Source of the DNA: Thiospirochaeta perfilievii
Lineage (GTDB): Bacteria; Spirochaetota; Spirochaetia; DSM-2461
Assembly: GCF_008329945.1 (NCBI RefSeq)
Contig: NZ_CP035807.1
Location: 2,604,001-2,668,000, forward strand
Direction of reading: 5' to 3'
DNA length: 64,000 bases
Both the position numbers and the translations under genes were made by a program. The notes beneath the pieces are model-generated. The model did no database searches. It saw only the letters and a list, made by a program, of their open reading frames with translations, and was not told the origin of the DNA. Positions 24,848 to 34,739 of the stretch are shown here, piece after piece (position 1 is the stretch's first letter; every line of letters starts with the position of its first letter).

Positions 24848-25603
24848 ATGATTTCAGCAATAGGGAAAAAAATATTTTTTATTAATCCACCAGACTCATT
24901 AAAAAATTGTTATCTAGATACAATTTTTAAAAAAGAATTTGAGATTTATCTACTTCACTCTGTAGATAATATGGAGAGATTATTAGAAATATTTAAAGAT
25001 GTAATAGTATTTATAAATATTGATGAAGTATTAGATCGGAACCAGTGGCTGGATTACATCTCAGCCTTAAAAAAAAATCACAGGCATGTAATAGTAGGGG
25101 TTTTTACAAAAAATCCAAGCTCATCACTGCAAAAATCTTATCTAATGGATATTGGAATCCTAGGAGGTTTTATTCACCTACAGGAGGATAACTGGAAAAC
25201 TATAAATCTTATTCTAAAAGTATTAGAGGCCAATGAGGCAAGGGGACGAAGAAAGACCGTTCGTCTTGACTTTAACAGTAATGATGCTAGATCAAACCTA
25301 GGTGTTAAGGTTTACACTCAGTCTGGGCTCCTATTAGTAGGCTTTATCCAAAGTGTTAGTAGTGCAGGAATACTTATCTCATTAAATAAAAAACATATAG
25401 GGGAGAGTGATAATGTGGATTACGTAAGGTTTTCTCTTAATGACACGGAACTCTATATTAAGGGCTATTTATTAAAAAGATTTGATAATGGGAACTATTT
25501 TATATCATTTGAGGAGATAGGAGAGGAGGATAAGGAGCTGGTACAAAGCTATATTTTTGATTCTCTACAAAAAGGGTTTGAACAACTTCTAAAGAGTTTA
25601 TAA
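24848..25603 (+). CDS. Degenerate receiver plus PilZ-like protein
   Basis: 251 residues. The N-terminal ~125 residues have the alternating strand/helix pattern of a receiver (VIVFINIDEVLDRNQWLDYI, VIVGVFTKN, IGILGGFIHL) but the acidic pocket and clear phospho-Asp are missing. The remainder (~135-251) resembles PilZ: RGRRKTVRLDF gives the Arg motif, and SVSSAGILISL sits where the (D/N)xSxxG motif belongs, with Ser in place of the acidic residue. Thus c-di-GMP binding is possible but uncertain. It is encoded 13 nt after a histidine kinase, so it may serve as its unorthodox output. Confidence 0.6.
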   Translation: MISAIGKKIFFINPPDSLKNCYLDTIFKKEFEIYLLHSVDNMERLLEIFKDVIVFINIDEVLDRNQWLDYISALKKNHRHVIVGVFTKNPSSSLQKSYLMDIGILGGFIHLQEDNWKTINLILKVLEANEARGRRKTVRLDFNSNDARSNLGVKVYTQSGLLLVGFIQSVSSAGILISLNKKHIGESDNVDYVRFSLNDTELYIKGYLLKRFDNGNYFISFEEIGEEDKELVQSYIFDSLQKGFEQLLKSL

Positions 25604-25609
25604 TTATTT

Positions 25610-25615
25610 TATACT
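25610..25615 (+). promoter_or_regulatory. Candidate -10 box of leaderless Cof-HAD transcript
   Basis: TATACT ends exactly 6 nt before the ATG at 25622. No SD; the -35 region is weak (TTCTAA). Confidence 0.4.
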
Positions 25616-25621
25616 CAGTCT

Positions 25622-26416
25622 ATGAAATATAAATTAGTAGCACTAGACTTAGATGGAACTCTACTTAATGATGATAACTACATCTCTGAATATACAAAGA
25701 GTATTTTACTTAAATTAGTAAAGAAGGGTATCTATGTTGTTATTGCAACTGGTAGAAGTTACTCCTCTGTAAAACCTAAAATTCAAGATTTAAAGTTAGG
25801 GCATCCTGTAATTTGTTATAATGGGGCAATGATAAGGGATGGTCACAACGATGAAATACTCCTTGAGACAGCTGTTCCTGACACAATATCCAGAGAGATG
25901 ATAAAAATATCCCGGAGGGAAAATATTCATTTTCAGGGTTTTATAAATGGAGAGTTTCACTATGAAAAGGAGTCAAAATCCTCAAGTTTTTATCAAGAGC
26001 TTAGTGGTTTAAATGGTCAAATAATTAATTTTGATAATTTAGATAGTTTAAATTTTACTAAGTGCATGTTTATTGGTCATAGGGACTCCCTTGTAACTTT
26101 AGAAAAGAGTTTAAAAACAGATTATAATGATCGTTGTTATATCGCATTTTCAAAACCAACATTTCTGGAAATTATGAATATTAAAGCATCAAAGGCTAAA
26201 GCTCTTAAAAAATTAGCTACCGATTTAAATATAGATATAGAAGATATTATTGCATTTGGTGATGGCATGAATGATGAAGATATGCTTGATTTTGTTGGGA
26301 AGGGTATAATAATGAAAAATGGTCATGAATCCTTAAAGCTCAAATTTGAGAATACTATTTATACAAATAACCAAGATGGTGTAGCAAAATATTTAGAGGG
26401 CTTACTAGATGAATAG
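25622..26416 (+). CDS. Cof-type HAD-IIB hydrolase
   Basis: 264 residues. Motif I ALDLDGTLLNDD, motif II IATGRS, C2-type cap domain ~85-190, motif III Lys in LEIMNIKASKAKALKK and motif IV FGDGMNDEDML. These are the four HAD motifs of the Cof/YwpJ/YidA phosphatases, which act on sugar phosphates, FMN or similar. Substrate is not predictable. The next gene (EamA) overlaps its end by 8 nt. Confidence 0.9.
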   Translation: MKYKLVALDLDGTLLNDDNYISEYTKSILLKLVKKGIYVVIATGRSYSSVKPKIQDLKLGHPVICYNGAMIRDGHNDEILLETAVPDTISREMIKISRRENIHFQGFINGEFHYEKESKSSSFYQELSGLNGQIINFDNLDSLNFTKCMFIGHRDSLVTLEKSLKTDYNDRCYIAFSKPTFLEIMNIKASKAKALKKLATDLNIDIEDIIAFGDGMNDEDMLDFVGKGIIMKNGHESLKLKFENTIYTNNQDGVAKYLEGLLDE

Positions 26417-27305
26417 AGATAAAACTAAAAACTATATATTAATGCTTTTTGCAATGATTTTTTGGGGAGCATCATTTGTATTTATAAAAATAATTTATAA
26501 GTATACTGGTCCTATAACAATGATTTTTTCCCGACTTGTAATAGCTTCCATTCTATTAGGCTTAATATATCTATTTAATAAAAAAAGAGAGGTTATTGAT
26601 AAAAAGGACTTCCCCATATTTTTCTTAATGGGTTTTTGTGAACCATTTTTATACTTTATTGGGGAGGGCTATGGGATGAAGTACGTCTCTTCTACCCACG
26701 CTTCTGTTATTATAGCAACTATACCTATTTTCTCAATGTTAGCAGCACTGGTGATATACAAAGAGAAGGTTACAAAACTCAATATTTTTGGGGTTTTTAT
26801 ATCTTTTATAGGAATTGTTTTAATGATTGGTTCAAAAATCCTTAGAGAAGAGGGATCAATTTTAGGTTTTATGCTTATGTTTTTTGCTGTATTATCCGCA
26901 GTTGCAAATAGTCTGTTAATATTTAAGTTAGGAGGAAGGTACTCATCGTTAACTATTATAACTATGCAAAATCTAGTTGGTGCCCTACTTTTTTTACCTT
27001 TATTTATTGTCTTAGAAGCTAATACTATTACAATCTCTATTGTAAATCAGGAATTTATACTCTCCATACTGTTCTTAGCAATTTTCCCTTCGGTAATATC
27101 ATTCCTACTATATATTAGTGTTTTAAAAAAAATTGGAGTTACTAAAACAAGCTCTTTTACTAACCTAATACCAATAATAACAGGGGTTATATCCTTTATA
27201 TTTTTAGGCTCTAGGTTCTCTTTTAGGGAAGTAATGGGAATTTCAGTAGTAATAATTGGGCTCTTTATGACACAGCGGGTACAAAAGATTCCCTACGAGG
27301 GTTAG
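26409..27305 (+). CDS. EamA/DMT-family transporter
   Basis: 298 residues, ten TM helices in two EamA repeats (first ~10-140, second ~155-290). MIFWGASFVFIKI at the N-terminus, ATIPIFSMLAALVIYKEKV closing the first repeat, and PIITGVISFIFLG closing the second match drug/metabolite transporters. Likely exports a metabolite or amino acid; substrate unknown. It overlaps the Cof-HAD gene by 8 nt. Ends at a bidirectional terminator. Confidence 0.88.
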   Translation: MNRDKTKNYILMLFAMIFWGASFVFIKIIYKYTGPITMIFSRLVIASILLGLIYLFNKKREVIDKKDFPIFFLMGFCEPFLYFIGEGYGMKYVSSTHASVIIATIPIFSMLAALVIYKEKVTKLNIFGVFISFIGIVLMIGSKILREEGSILGFMLMFFAVLSAVANSLLIFKLGGRYSSLTIITMQNLVGALLFLPLFIVLEANTITISIVNQEFILSILFLAIFPSVISFLLYISVLKKIGVTKTSSFTNLIPIITGVISFIFLGSRFSFREVMGISVVIIGLFMTQRVQKIPYEG

Positions 27306-27348
27306 TTTGATTCTACGAAAATCCATATTATAGTTCATTATAAAATAA

Positions 27349-27374
27349 AAAAAGCCACCAAATGGTGGCTTTTT
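27349..27374. terminator. Bidirectional terminator between EamA gene and eno
   Basis: Arms AAAAAGCCACCA / TGGTGGCTTTTT around a 2-nt centre; A-run and T-run serve both strands. Confidence 0.88.
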
Positions 27375-27389
27375 AAACTAAATTAAAAA

Positions 27390-28685
<1,296 letters not shown>

Positions 28686-28758
28686 TTATATTCTCCTAAA
28701 AATTATATTCAAAAAATTATATTTTCATAATTTTAATTAAATAAATATACTTATATAA

Positions 28759-28787
28759 AATATGATAAAAATAGGCGTTAAGGTCAA
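28759..28787 (-). promoter_or_regulatory. eno promoter
   Basis: Minus strand: TTGACC (28782-28787), 17-nt spacer, CATATT (28759-28764), leader ~65 nt ending in TAGGAG. Confidence 0.55.
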
Positions 28788-28834
28788 GTAATAAGTGGAC
28801 AAATAGATAATATATTAACTATTAATAACTATTC

Positions 28835-28864
28835 TTGACCAGAAGTAGTAAGAAGAATTATAAT
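28835..28864 (+). promoter_or_regulatory. Leaderless-type proS promoter
   Basis: TTGACC (28835-28840), 18-nt spacer, consensus TATAAT (28859-28864), exactly 6 nt to the proS ATG at 28871. No SD. The TTG at 28835 is the -35 box, not a start codon. Confidence 0.65.
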
Positions 28865-28870
28865 CAAACT

Positions 28871-30572
28871 ATGAAATACTCCAAGCTATTTGGGAAAAGC
28901 TATAAATTCCCAACCTCAAAGAAGAAAGATAAAGCTTGGGCTTTATTAGTACAAGGTGGCTATTTTAGAGCTTTAGGGAAAGGTTTATACTCATTTTTAC
29001 CCCTTGGAATGAGGGTTTATAATAAATTAAAAAAAGTTATAAGGCTGGAGATGAATACTCTTGATGGGGAAGAGGTATTAGTACCAATTGTAAACCCCTA
29101 TGATCTGTGGAAAACCAGTGGTAGGTCTGAGCTAATTGACCAAGAGATGCTTCGTTTTGAGGATAGAACAGGAAAAAATTATGTTTTATCCCCAACCCAT
29201 GAAGAGGCTTTTGTTGAGCTTGTAAGAACTGCATTTAACTCGTATAAGGATTTCCCTTTCTTTTTATACCAGTTCCAAACAAAGTTTAGAGATGAGGAGA
29301 GACCAAGAGCGTCTCTATTAAGAAGTAAAGAGTTTATAATGAATGATGGGTACTCTTTTCATAAATCATATACGGATCTAAACAACTTTTTTCCCAGGGT
29401 TCATGCGGCATATAATCATATATTCTCACTTTGTAATATAGATGTTATTTCAGCCGAGTCTTCTGTTGGTTTTATGGGGGGATCAAAAGCTTATGAGTTT
29501 TTAACACCCTTTGAACAGGGGAAGGATATTGTAATATCATGTCCTAAATGTGCTTATAGTGCAAAGAAAAAGCTAGCTGTAGGTGTTAAAGAGTACTATC
29601 AGGAAGATATTGTTTTTATGACAAAGTTAGCAACTCCAGGCACTGTTACTATGGATAAATTAGCTCAGTTTTTTGATCTTCCAAAACATAAACTAGGTAA
29701 GTGTATGGTCTTTAAAAAGGAAAAGGGGTTGATAATGGCTGTTGTTAGAGCCGATTACGATGTTTCTCTACACAAATTATCAGAAATTCTTGGAGAAAAT
29801 ATAACAAAAAAGCAACTAGAGAAGATATTGAAGCTATAGGCCTTGTTCCTGACTATTTCTCTCCTGTTAATTTACCAGATAACATTGATATAGATATTAT
29901 AATGGATGATTCAGTGGCAAATACTCCAAATATTGTTTTGGGTGGTAATGAGAGTGGACACTCATATATAAATGCTAACTTTGGTATCGATTTTGGATGT
30001 GAAAATGTTCATGATATAACAGAGGTTAAGGCCCACGATCTATGTTTCCAATGTGGTAGCCCCTTACAAGAGATTAGATGTCTTGAAGTTGGTAATATTT
30101 TTAAACTAGATGACTACTATACTAAGCGGATGAATTTAACATTTCAGGATGAAGATGGTATTAAAAGACATCCATATATGGGGTCCTATGGTATAGGTAT
30201 GGGGCGTCTTATCCAGGCTGTTGTTGATAAGAATAGGGATGAGAAGGGTATTGTATGGCCCTGGTTTTTAGCTCCATTTAAGGTCTATTTAATCTCTATT
30301 GGTAAGTCAAAAATAGTAAACGATCTAACCCAAGAGGTTAGGGATCTATTAGGAAAAGTTGTTCTTTTTGATGATAGGGACGAGTCAGTTGGAGTTAAGT
30401 TTAGGGATGCTGAGTTACTTGGTATACCACTACGAATTGTTGTATCAAAAGATATATTGAAGATGGTAAAGTTGAATTTTGCACAAGAAAAAATCGTGAT
30501 AAGTGGTTAGTTGATCAGGATAAAATTTTAGATGAATATAATAAAATAAAAGAGAAAGAGAGTAATATTTAA
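28871..30572 (+). pseudogene. proS: Prolyl-tRNA synthetase, interrupted by two frameshifts
   Basis: Three reading frames together encode a bacterial-type ProRS of about 566 residues. Frame one (28871 to ~29811) has the class II motifs (RDEERPRASLLRSKEFIMND) and part of the editing insertion. It goes out of frame at A6 (29806-29811); one more A would continue as KKATREDIEAIGLVPDYF. Frame two carries GNIFKLDDYYTKRMN and SYGIGMGRLIQA. It breaks again at ~30451-30465, after which EDGKVEFCTRKNRDKWLV continues to the TAA at 30570-30572. ProRS is essential, so sequence error is the simplest reading unless another copy exists. The ATG of the next gene overlaps the stop. Confidence 0.88.
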
Positions 30573-31468
30573 TGGATGTATTTATCCTAGACAGTTCTAA
30601 ACTAAATGAAATTATGTACAATATGGAGAATCAAAATAAAGAGTCTTCAATTGTTATATCAACAGGGGAGATTTTATATACAGATGATCTAAAAAATAGT
30701 GATCTATACCCCCTGCCTAAGTGGGGTCCTGTTGAGGGTTTTAGAATAATGAATGAGTTTGTATCGGATCTTAAAAATCCTATAGTTAAACAGGAGTTAA
30801 AATCTGTTTTAAATCAAGGGCATGGGGTATTTAGAAAGTTTAAAAATGTATTGAAGGATAGTCCAGAAATTGAAAGAATATGGTACTCCTTTAAAAAGGA
30901 TGCAATAAAGAGTAAGGTTTTAAACTGGTACAACCAAATTAGGGAGTATGCTGGACTTGATCTATTTTCAGAGGATGATTTTGAAGAAGAACAAGATCTC
31001 CTTGACTTTGACTTTATAATTGAGAAGGGAAATATTGATGAGTTTGACTTTGTCTCTAAGTGCGATAAAAAAGGTTTTTATGAACTCTATTCCAACTACC
31101 CTGAAGATGTTATCCAGGATATGTATAACAGAAAACGTGATGATATGTTAAATAGCTCAATGTTTGATAGCGATTTTCTCTTTATTGCAAAAAATCCAGC
31201 AGGGGAGAGTGTTGGTATTGTTTGGGCTGCAAGTTATATACTAGGAGATTCCTATCAAGGAATGGATCTACTCCAACTATATGTTACTCCTGAGTATAGG
31301 GGGCTAGGTATTGGTAAACTACTTTTAAATAAAATATTAGATGAGTATAAATCAGGTGAGTTTAAGGATTTAATAGTAAATTGCCAGGGTAAGAAGTCCT
31401 GGCTAATTACCTACTTAGAACTGGAAGGGTATAATTTGGCCTCCCAGGAACTAAGTTTTAGGATCTAA
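30572..31468 (+). CDS. UPF0158-like domain fused to GNAT acetyltransferase
   Basis: 298 residues. Residues ~1-135 match the UPF0158 pattern: DLYPLPKWGPVEGFRIMNEF, LNQGHGVFRKFKNVL and ERIWYSFKKDAIKSK. An acidic linker (EDDFEEEQDLLDFDF) follows. Residues ~150-298 are a GNAT fold with the acetyl-CoA loop in EYRGLGIGKLLLNK and an upstream LQLYVTP strand. UPF0158 proteins have no known function; acetyl transfer to a small molecule or protein is inferred. It starts on the proS stop (TAATG), so it is likely co-transcribed with proS. Confidence 0.75.
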   Translation: MDVFILDSSKLNEIMYNMENQNKESSIVISTGEILYTDDLKNSDLYPLPKWGPVEGFRIMNEFVSDLKNPIVKQELKSVLNQGHGVFRKFKNVLKDSPEIERIWYSFKKDAIKSKVLNWYNQIREYAGLDLFSEDDFEEEQDLLDFDFIIEKGNIDEFDFVSKCDKKGFYELYSNYPEDVIQDMYNRKRDDMLNSSMFDSDFLFIAKNPAGESVGIVWAASYILGDSYQGMDLLQLYVTPEYRGLGIGKLLLNKILDEYKSGEFKDLIVNCQGKKSWLITYLELEGYNLASQELSFRI

Positions 31469-32349
31469 TTAAGTAGAGACTCTTTCTCTTTTAATCTACT
31501 AGGTTCAACTCTATCATGTAGATCAAAAAGATGTTGCATAACCTTGGTTACTACAAACTGCTTTTGATCCTCACCCTCAGGTAAGTTTTCCAAGACCTCT
31601 TTTACATAGCTTCTACCCTTAATTGGTTTCTCTGCAGTTAAAAATATCAAATCCCTAACTGGAGAGTCCATGTCCATTTTGTCACTTTCATGGGGTGGTA
31701 GGATATTTCCATTTTTACCAACAAAACAGATATAATCAAAGGTTTTTATATAGGAGTACATCTCTCGAACACCCTTTCTAGATTCAGGAGCCCAAGGACG
31801 AACTCTAGTTCCCGCAGGGAATACTAAAATAACTTTCCCACTATTTTTACACTTTGTTAGAGCCTTCATAGCCGCTAGGTTTATAGGACCACTAATCTTT
31901 CTTAGTTCAGCCTGTTTCTCAGAATCCTTTTCACTCTCTATGGATTTACTAGGGTATATTATAATTTTATTATACGCGTTACTAAATGCTGAAACCCTTG
32001 GATCCGTTTCAGTTAATTTCATCCCAGCTATTGGGTACATATCCTCAGGATCTGCATCTAACTGTTCATCAATCATTTTATAAAGAAGGGGGTAGTCAAA
32101 GTTACTATAGTGTTCCATTAATATTAAACAAGATTTCCCCTCTTTTGAGAGTTTAAACAGTTCTTCAATGTTCTCTTTCCCTTGAATTCTACTCCCTTCT
32201 AAAAGTAGTTGATCCATTATTCCTGATATTATTTTCCTATTCTTTTCATTTCCTGTTTGCAAAACATTATCAGGTCTAAATCCATTATCTCCTGTATCGT
32301 TTTTTACAAGTATTTCGACAATATCGCCGTTTTGATCCATAATTGACAT
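31465..32349 (-). CDS. Glycerophospholipid acyltransferase-like protein (PlsC/PlsB type)
   Basis: 294 residues. The HX4D motif is EHYSNFD (the usual Asn before His is Glu) and the second acyltransferase motif is VFPAGTRVRPW, with GPINLAAMKAL between. Predicted to acylate glycerol-3-phosphate or lysophosphatidate. In Borrelia a glycerol-3-phosphate acyltransferase gene lies next to flcA (from memory of BB0326-BB0327); here the flcA-like gene is about 2.4 kb away. Converges on the GNAT fusion with a 4-nt overlap. Start could be the second ATG, 9 nt inside. Confidence 0.75.
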   Translation of the reverse strand: MSIMDQNGDIVEILVKNDTGDNGFRPDNVLQTGNEKNRKIISGIMDQLLLEGSRIQGKENIEELFKLSKEGKSCLILMEHYSNFDYPLLYKMIDEQLDADPEDMYPIAGMKLTETDPRVSAFSNAYNKIIIYPSKSIESEKDSEKQAELRKISGPINLAAMKALTKCKNSGKVILVFPAGTRVRPWAPESRKGVREMYSYIKTFDYICFVGKNGNILPPHESDKMDMDSPVRDLIFLTAEKPIKGRSYVKEVLENLPEGEDQKQFVVTKVMQHLFDLHDRVEPSRLKEKESLLN

Positions 32350-32398
32350 ATATATTCTATCCTATCTGATTCGCTGTAAAAATCTATTTAATTCTTTA

Positions 32399-32418
32399 TT
32401 ATATAACAAGTTATATAA
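32399..32418. repeat. Perfect 9-bp inverted repeat upstream of the acyltransferase gene
   Basis: TTATATAAC-AA-GTTATATAA, 50 nt before the acyltransferase start, in a 254-bp gap. Possible operator; not followed by a T-run. Confidence 0.4.
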
Positions 32419-32556
32419 AACTTAGCAATAATATTGTAATATGAAACTACGATAAAATCAATATAAACTGTTTACAGTATTGTTATATTCGAATGAGCTG
32501 GAAGAGCTGGAAGTGGAATATTTAAACAGAAAGAGTTAAGATTGAATGGATGAAAA

Positions 32557-32585
32557 TTGACGTAATATATATCTTGGTATATATT
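32557..32585 (+). promoter_or_regulatory. vapBC promoter with built-in operator
   Basis: TTGACG (32557-32562), 17-nt spacer, TATATT (32580-32585). An inverted repeat AATATATA / TATATATT (32564-32571, 32578-32585) fills the spacer and covers the -10 box, as expected for autorepression by the VapB-VapC complex. SD TAAGGAG follows. Confidence 0.65.
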
Positions 32586-32603
32586 TAAGTTAAGGAGAAA
32601 AAC

Positions 32604-32834
32604 ATGCAAACAGCGAAATTATTTGCCAATGGAAGAAGTCAAGCAGTAAGACTCCCTAAAGAATATCAGTTTCAGGGAGAAGATGTATTTATACAAAAAC
32701 ATGGGGATGCAGTTATTTTAATGCCACATGATAAGGCATGGGAAACTTTCATACATGGTTTAAACTCTTTTACTGATGATTTTATGGAAGATGGAAGAGA
32801 GCAGGGGCAGAATCAGGATAGAGAAGATTTTTAA
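32604..32834 (+). CDS. vapB: VapB-type antitoxin (AbrB/SpoVT fold)
   Basis: 76 residues. The N-terminal swapped-hairpin DNA-binding domain is AKLFANGRSQAVRLPKEYQF with VFIQKHGDAVILMP; the acidic C-terminal tail (~50-76) should wrap the toxin. It neutralises the adjacent VapC and represses its own promoter. Overlaps vapC by 1 nt (TAATG). SD AAGGAG. Confidence 0.9.
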   Translation: MQTAKLFANGRSQAVRLPKEYQFQGEDVFIQKHGDAVILMPHDKAWETFIHGLNSFTDDFMEDGREQGQNQDREDF

Positions 32835-33235
32835 TGTACTTACTTGATACCAATATTTGTATTTATGCTATTAAAAATAAACCTAAGAGTGTTTTAAAAA
32901 AGATATCAGAAAATTTTAACAATGGGATTTATATCTCATCTCTAACTATAGCAGAGTTAGAGTTCGGTGTTTCTAATAGTCAAAATCCTGAGAATAATAG
33001 AATTTCACTCCTTGAGTTTTTAGCAATATTTACTGTTTTACCATTTAATGAAAAAGATGCCATTCCTTATGGAAAAATCAAAACATACTTAAGAAAATCT
33101 GGAAATATTATTGGTCCTATTGATATGCTTTTATCTGCTCAGGCTATTTCAAATGACTTGATTTTTATTACAAATAATACAAAGGAATTTATCCGAGTCC
33201 CTGATATTAAGCTTGAAGACTGGTCTCTTGTGTAA
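32834..33235 (+). CDS. vapC: VapC-type PIN-domain toxin ribonuclease
   Basis: 133 residues, normal length. The PIN active-site acids are visible: Asp5 in MYLLDTN, Glu41 in IAELEFG, Asp97 in GPIDMLLSAQA and the N114-N115 pair in FITNNTKEF. VapC toxins cleave initiator tRNA or other structured RNAs. The module appears intact and alone, between the acyltransferase and a HAD gene on the other strand, so it may be a recent arrival. Confidence 0.92.
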   Translation: MYLLDTNICIYAIKNKPKSVLKKISENFNNGIYISSLTIAELEFGVSNSQNPENNRISLLEFLAIFTVLPFNEKDAIPYGKIKTYLRKSGNIIGPIDMLLSAQAISNDLIFITNNTKEFIRVPDIKLEDWSLV

Positions 33236-33287
33236 TCATTTTAGTTGCTACGACTAATTAGAAGACGATAGATATTCTTTTTCCCTG

Positions 33288-33929
33288 TTATTTATTATTT
33301 TTCTTTAAATAATCGCTTAATTCTAAGATGTTTTTTAACTGATCAAAGTTCATTCTTGTTTTTTTGCTTGTCTCGTTTATAAGTAGTACATTGCCACCCA
33401 TATCATGAAATGGTATTAGATAATCTTCTACATCATCTACAAATAGTATTTGATTTATAGGTAGATTTATCTCCTTTAGAATTTTCTCATATACCTCAAT
33501 ATATGGCTTACCTTTTAGGTTATTCATCTTTATATCTATTATTGGATTAAATAGATCTTTTATATTATAGAAATGTAAAATTCTATCAACATTCTCAATA
33601 GGACCATTCGATAGGATAGACATTGGTATATCGATATCTCTTAAAATATTGTGAATTTCCTCCTTATTAGGAAGGTAACTCTCTACATCTATAGGATGAA
33701 CAAAATCTAGGTAGTGGTCAGTATCTGTTAATCCATGCTCTAACTGAAGCCACCTTAGGGTTGTACCATAGTTTTTTACAGATGTTTTTCTTAATTCATC
33801 TGCTACTTCAAAGGGCAAATTTATATGTTTAGCTGCATACTGGCTAATTCTTCTATCCATTTCATCCCCAAAGCCACAGGATTCTGGGTATATTGTCTTA
33901 TCAACATCAAATATTATATGTTTTATCAT
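33288..33929 (-). CDS. HAD-family hydrolase, pyrimidine 5'-nucleotidase-like
   Basis: 213 residues. Motif I is IIFDVDKTIYPESCG (Asp nucleophile; Lys instead of Gly after the second Asp), motif II SILSNGP, motif III Lys in KGKPYIEVYEKIL, motif IV LFVDDVEDYL. The YP-containing motif I is typical of the SDT1/YjjG-like pyrimidine nucleotidase branch. Substrate not certain. It follows the CBM48-like gene by 8 nt and may be co-transcribed. No terminator separates it from vapC on the other strand. Confidence 0.82.
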   Translation of the reverse strand: MIKHIIFDVDKTIYPESCGFGDEMDRRISQYAAKHINLPFEVADELRKTSVKNYGTTLRWLQLEHGLTDTDHYLDFVHPIDVESYLPNKEEIHNILRDIDIPMSILSNGPIENVDRILHFYNIKDLFNPIIDIKMNNLKGKPYIEVYEKILKEINLPINQILFVDDVEDYLIPFHDMGGNVLLINETSKKTRMNFDQLKNILELSDYLKKNNK

Positions 33930-33937
33930 TTTTCCTC

Positions 33938-34648
33938 TTATTCTATTGTAAAAAGAGATACCTTTTCTCCAATTCGACTTATACCTGTAAATGGATTTTC
34001 ACTATCTAAAACTCTTTGCCCATTATATATAAAATAGTATCCGTATCTACCACTTGATATCTTTAAAGTTATTGAGTATTGCCCTGGTGTTATCTCTTTT
34101 AATTTGTATAAAAAGGGGTTCCAATTATTAAAATCCCCAGTAACATATACTTTTATACCCTCTTGAGCTCTTAATGTGAAAGTTACACTTTTATCACTAA
34201 TAATTGGAGAAATATGCTCCTTTATATTTTTCTCCGGTATTTCAAAGGATGATAACTGGATGTAGTTCTTATCTGTTCGAATAACCTTACTTTTTTTGTC
34301 TACAATCCATATCCCATCCTCAATAAACTTGTAGTTTATAACCCTCTCTTTAGGGTACTTATATAGATAGAAATAGACTCCATTCTCATTTTTATACAGG
34401 TTGTAAATTTTACTAAAATCCTCGTTCTCAAAGGATATTCCCACATGACGAACCTTACTCTTAGAGGGCAAATAGCTAAATACAAGGGTATCCCCTACAA
34501 TAAAAGGCTCTTCACTCTCCACCATTTCAGTTATTCTTATGTGCAAACTTAGGGAATTTATTATAAGTCCCTCCTGTTCTGCAGAAAATAAACTACTTAT
34601 TGAGATTAAAATTATAGTTGTTAATAAAATATATTTAAGATTTTTCAT
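33938..34648 (-). CDS. Secreted protein with glycogen-binding (CBM48/AMPK-type) domain
   Basis: 236 residues. Signal peptide 1-22 (cleaved near LFSAEQ). The C-terminal ~85 residues have the AMPK/isoamylase-type carbohydrate-binding pattern: VTFTLRAQEGIKVYVTGDF, NNWNPF, then GQYSITLKISSGRYGYYFIY. The middle repeats a weaker version of it (LVFSYLPSKSKVRHVGI to YFYLYKYP). No catalytic domain is present. The cell is predicted to make glycogen (glgP at 48287), yet this domain lies outside the cytoplasm. It may bind envelope polysaccharide. Its own SD is poor. Confidence 0.72.
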   Translation of the reverse strand: MKNLKYILLTTIILISISSLFSAEQEGLIINSLSLHIRITEMVESEEPFIVGDTLVFSYLPSKSKVRHVGISFENEDFSKIYNLYKNENGVYFYLYKYPKERVINYKFIEDGIWIVDKKSKVIRTDKNYIQLSSFEIPEKNIKEHISPIISDKSVTFTLRAQEGIKVYVTGDFNNWNPFLYKLKEITPGQYSITLKISSGRYGYYFIYNGQRVLDSENPFTGISRIGEKVSLFTIE

Positions 34649-34739
34649 AATTCTGTTATTATGATTTTCGGACTTATTATAAAAAGTATTAAGATTTTCT
34701 TTTGTTTTTTTAATAATTGGTCGAAAATGTAAATGAATT

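Noticed and set aside
28835-28870. Upstream TTG start for proS
   Set aside because: The TTG is the -35 box TTGACC; the -10 TATAAT lies 6 nt before the ATG at 28871 and family proteins start MKYSKLF-like.
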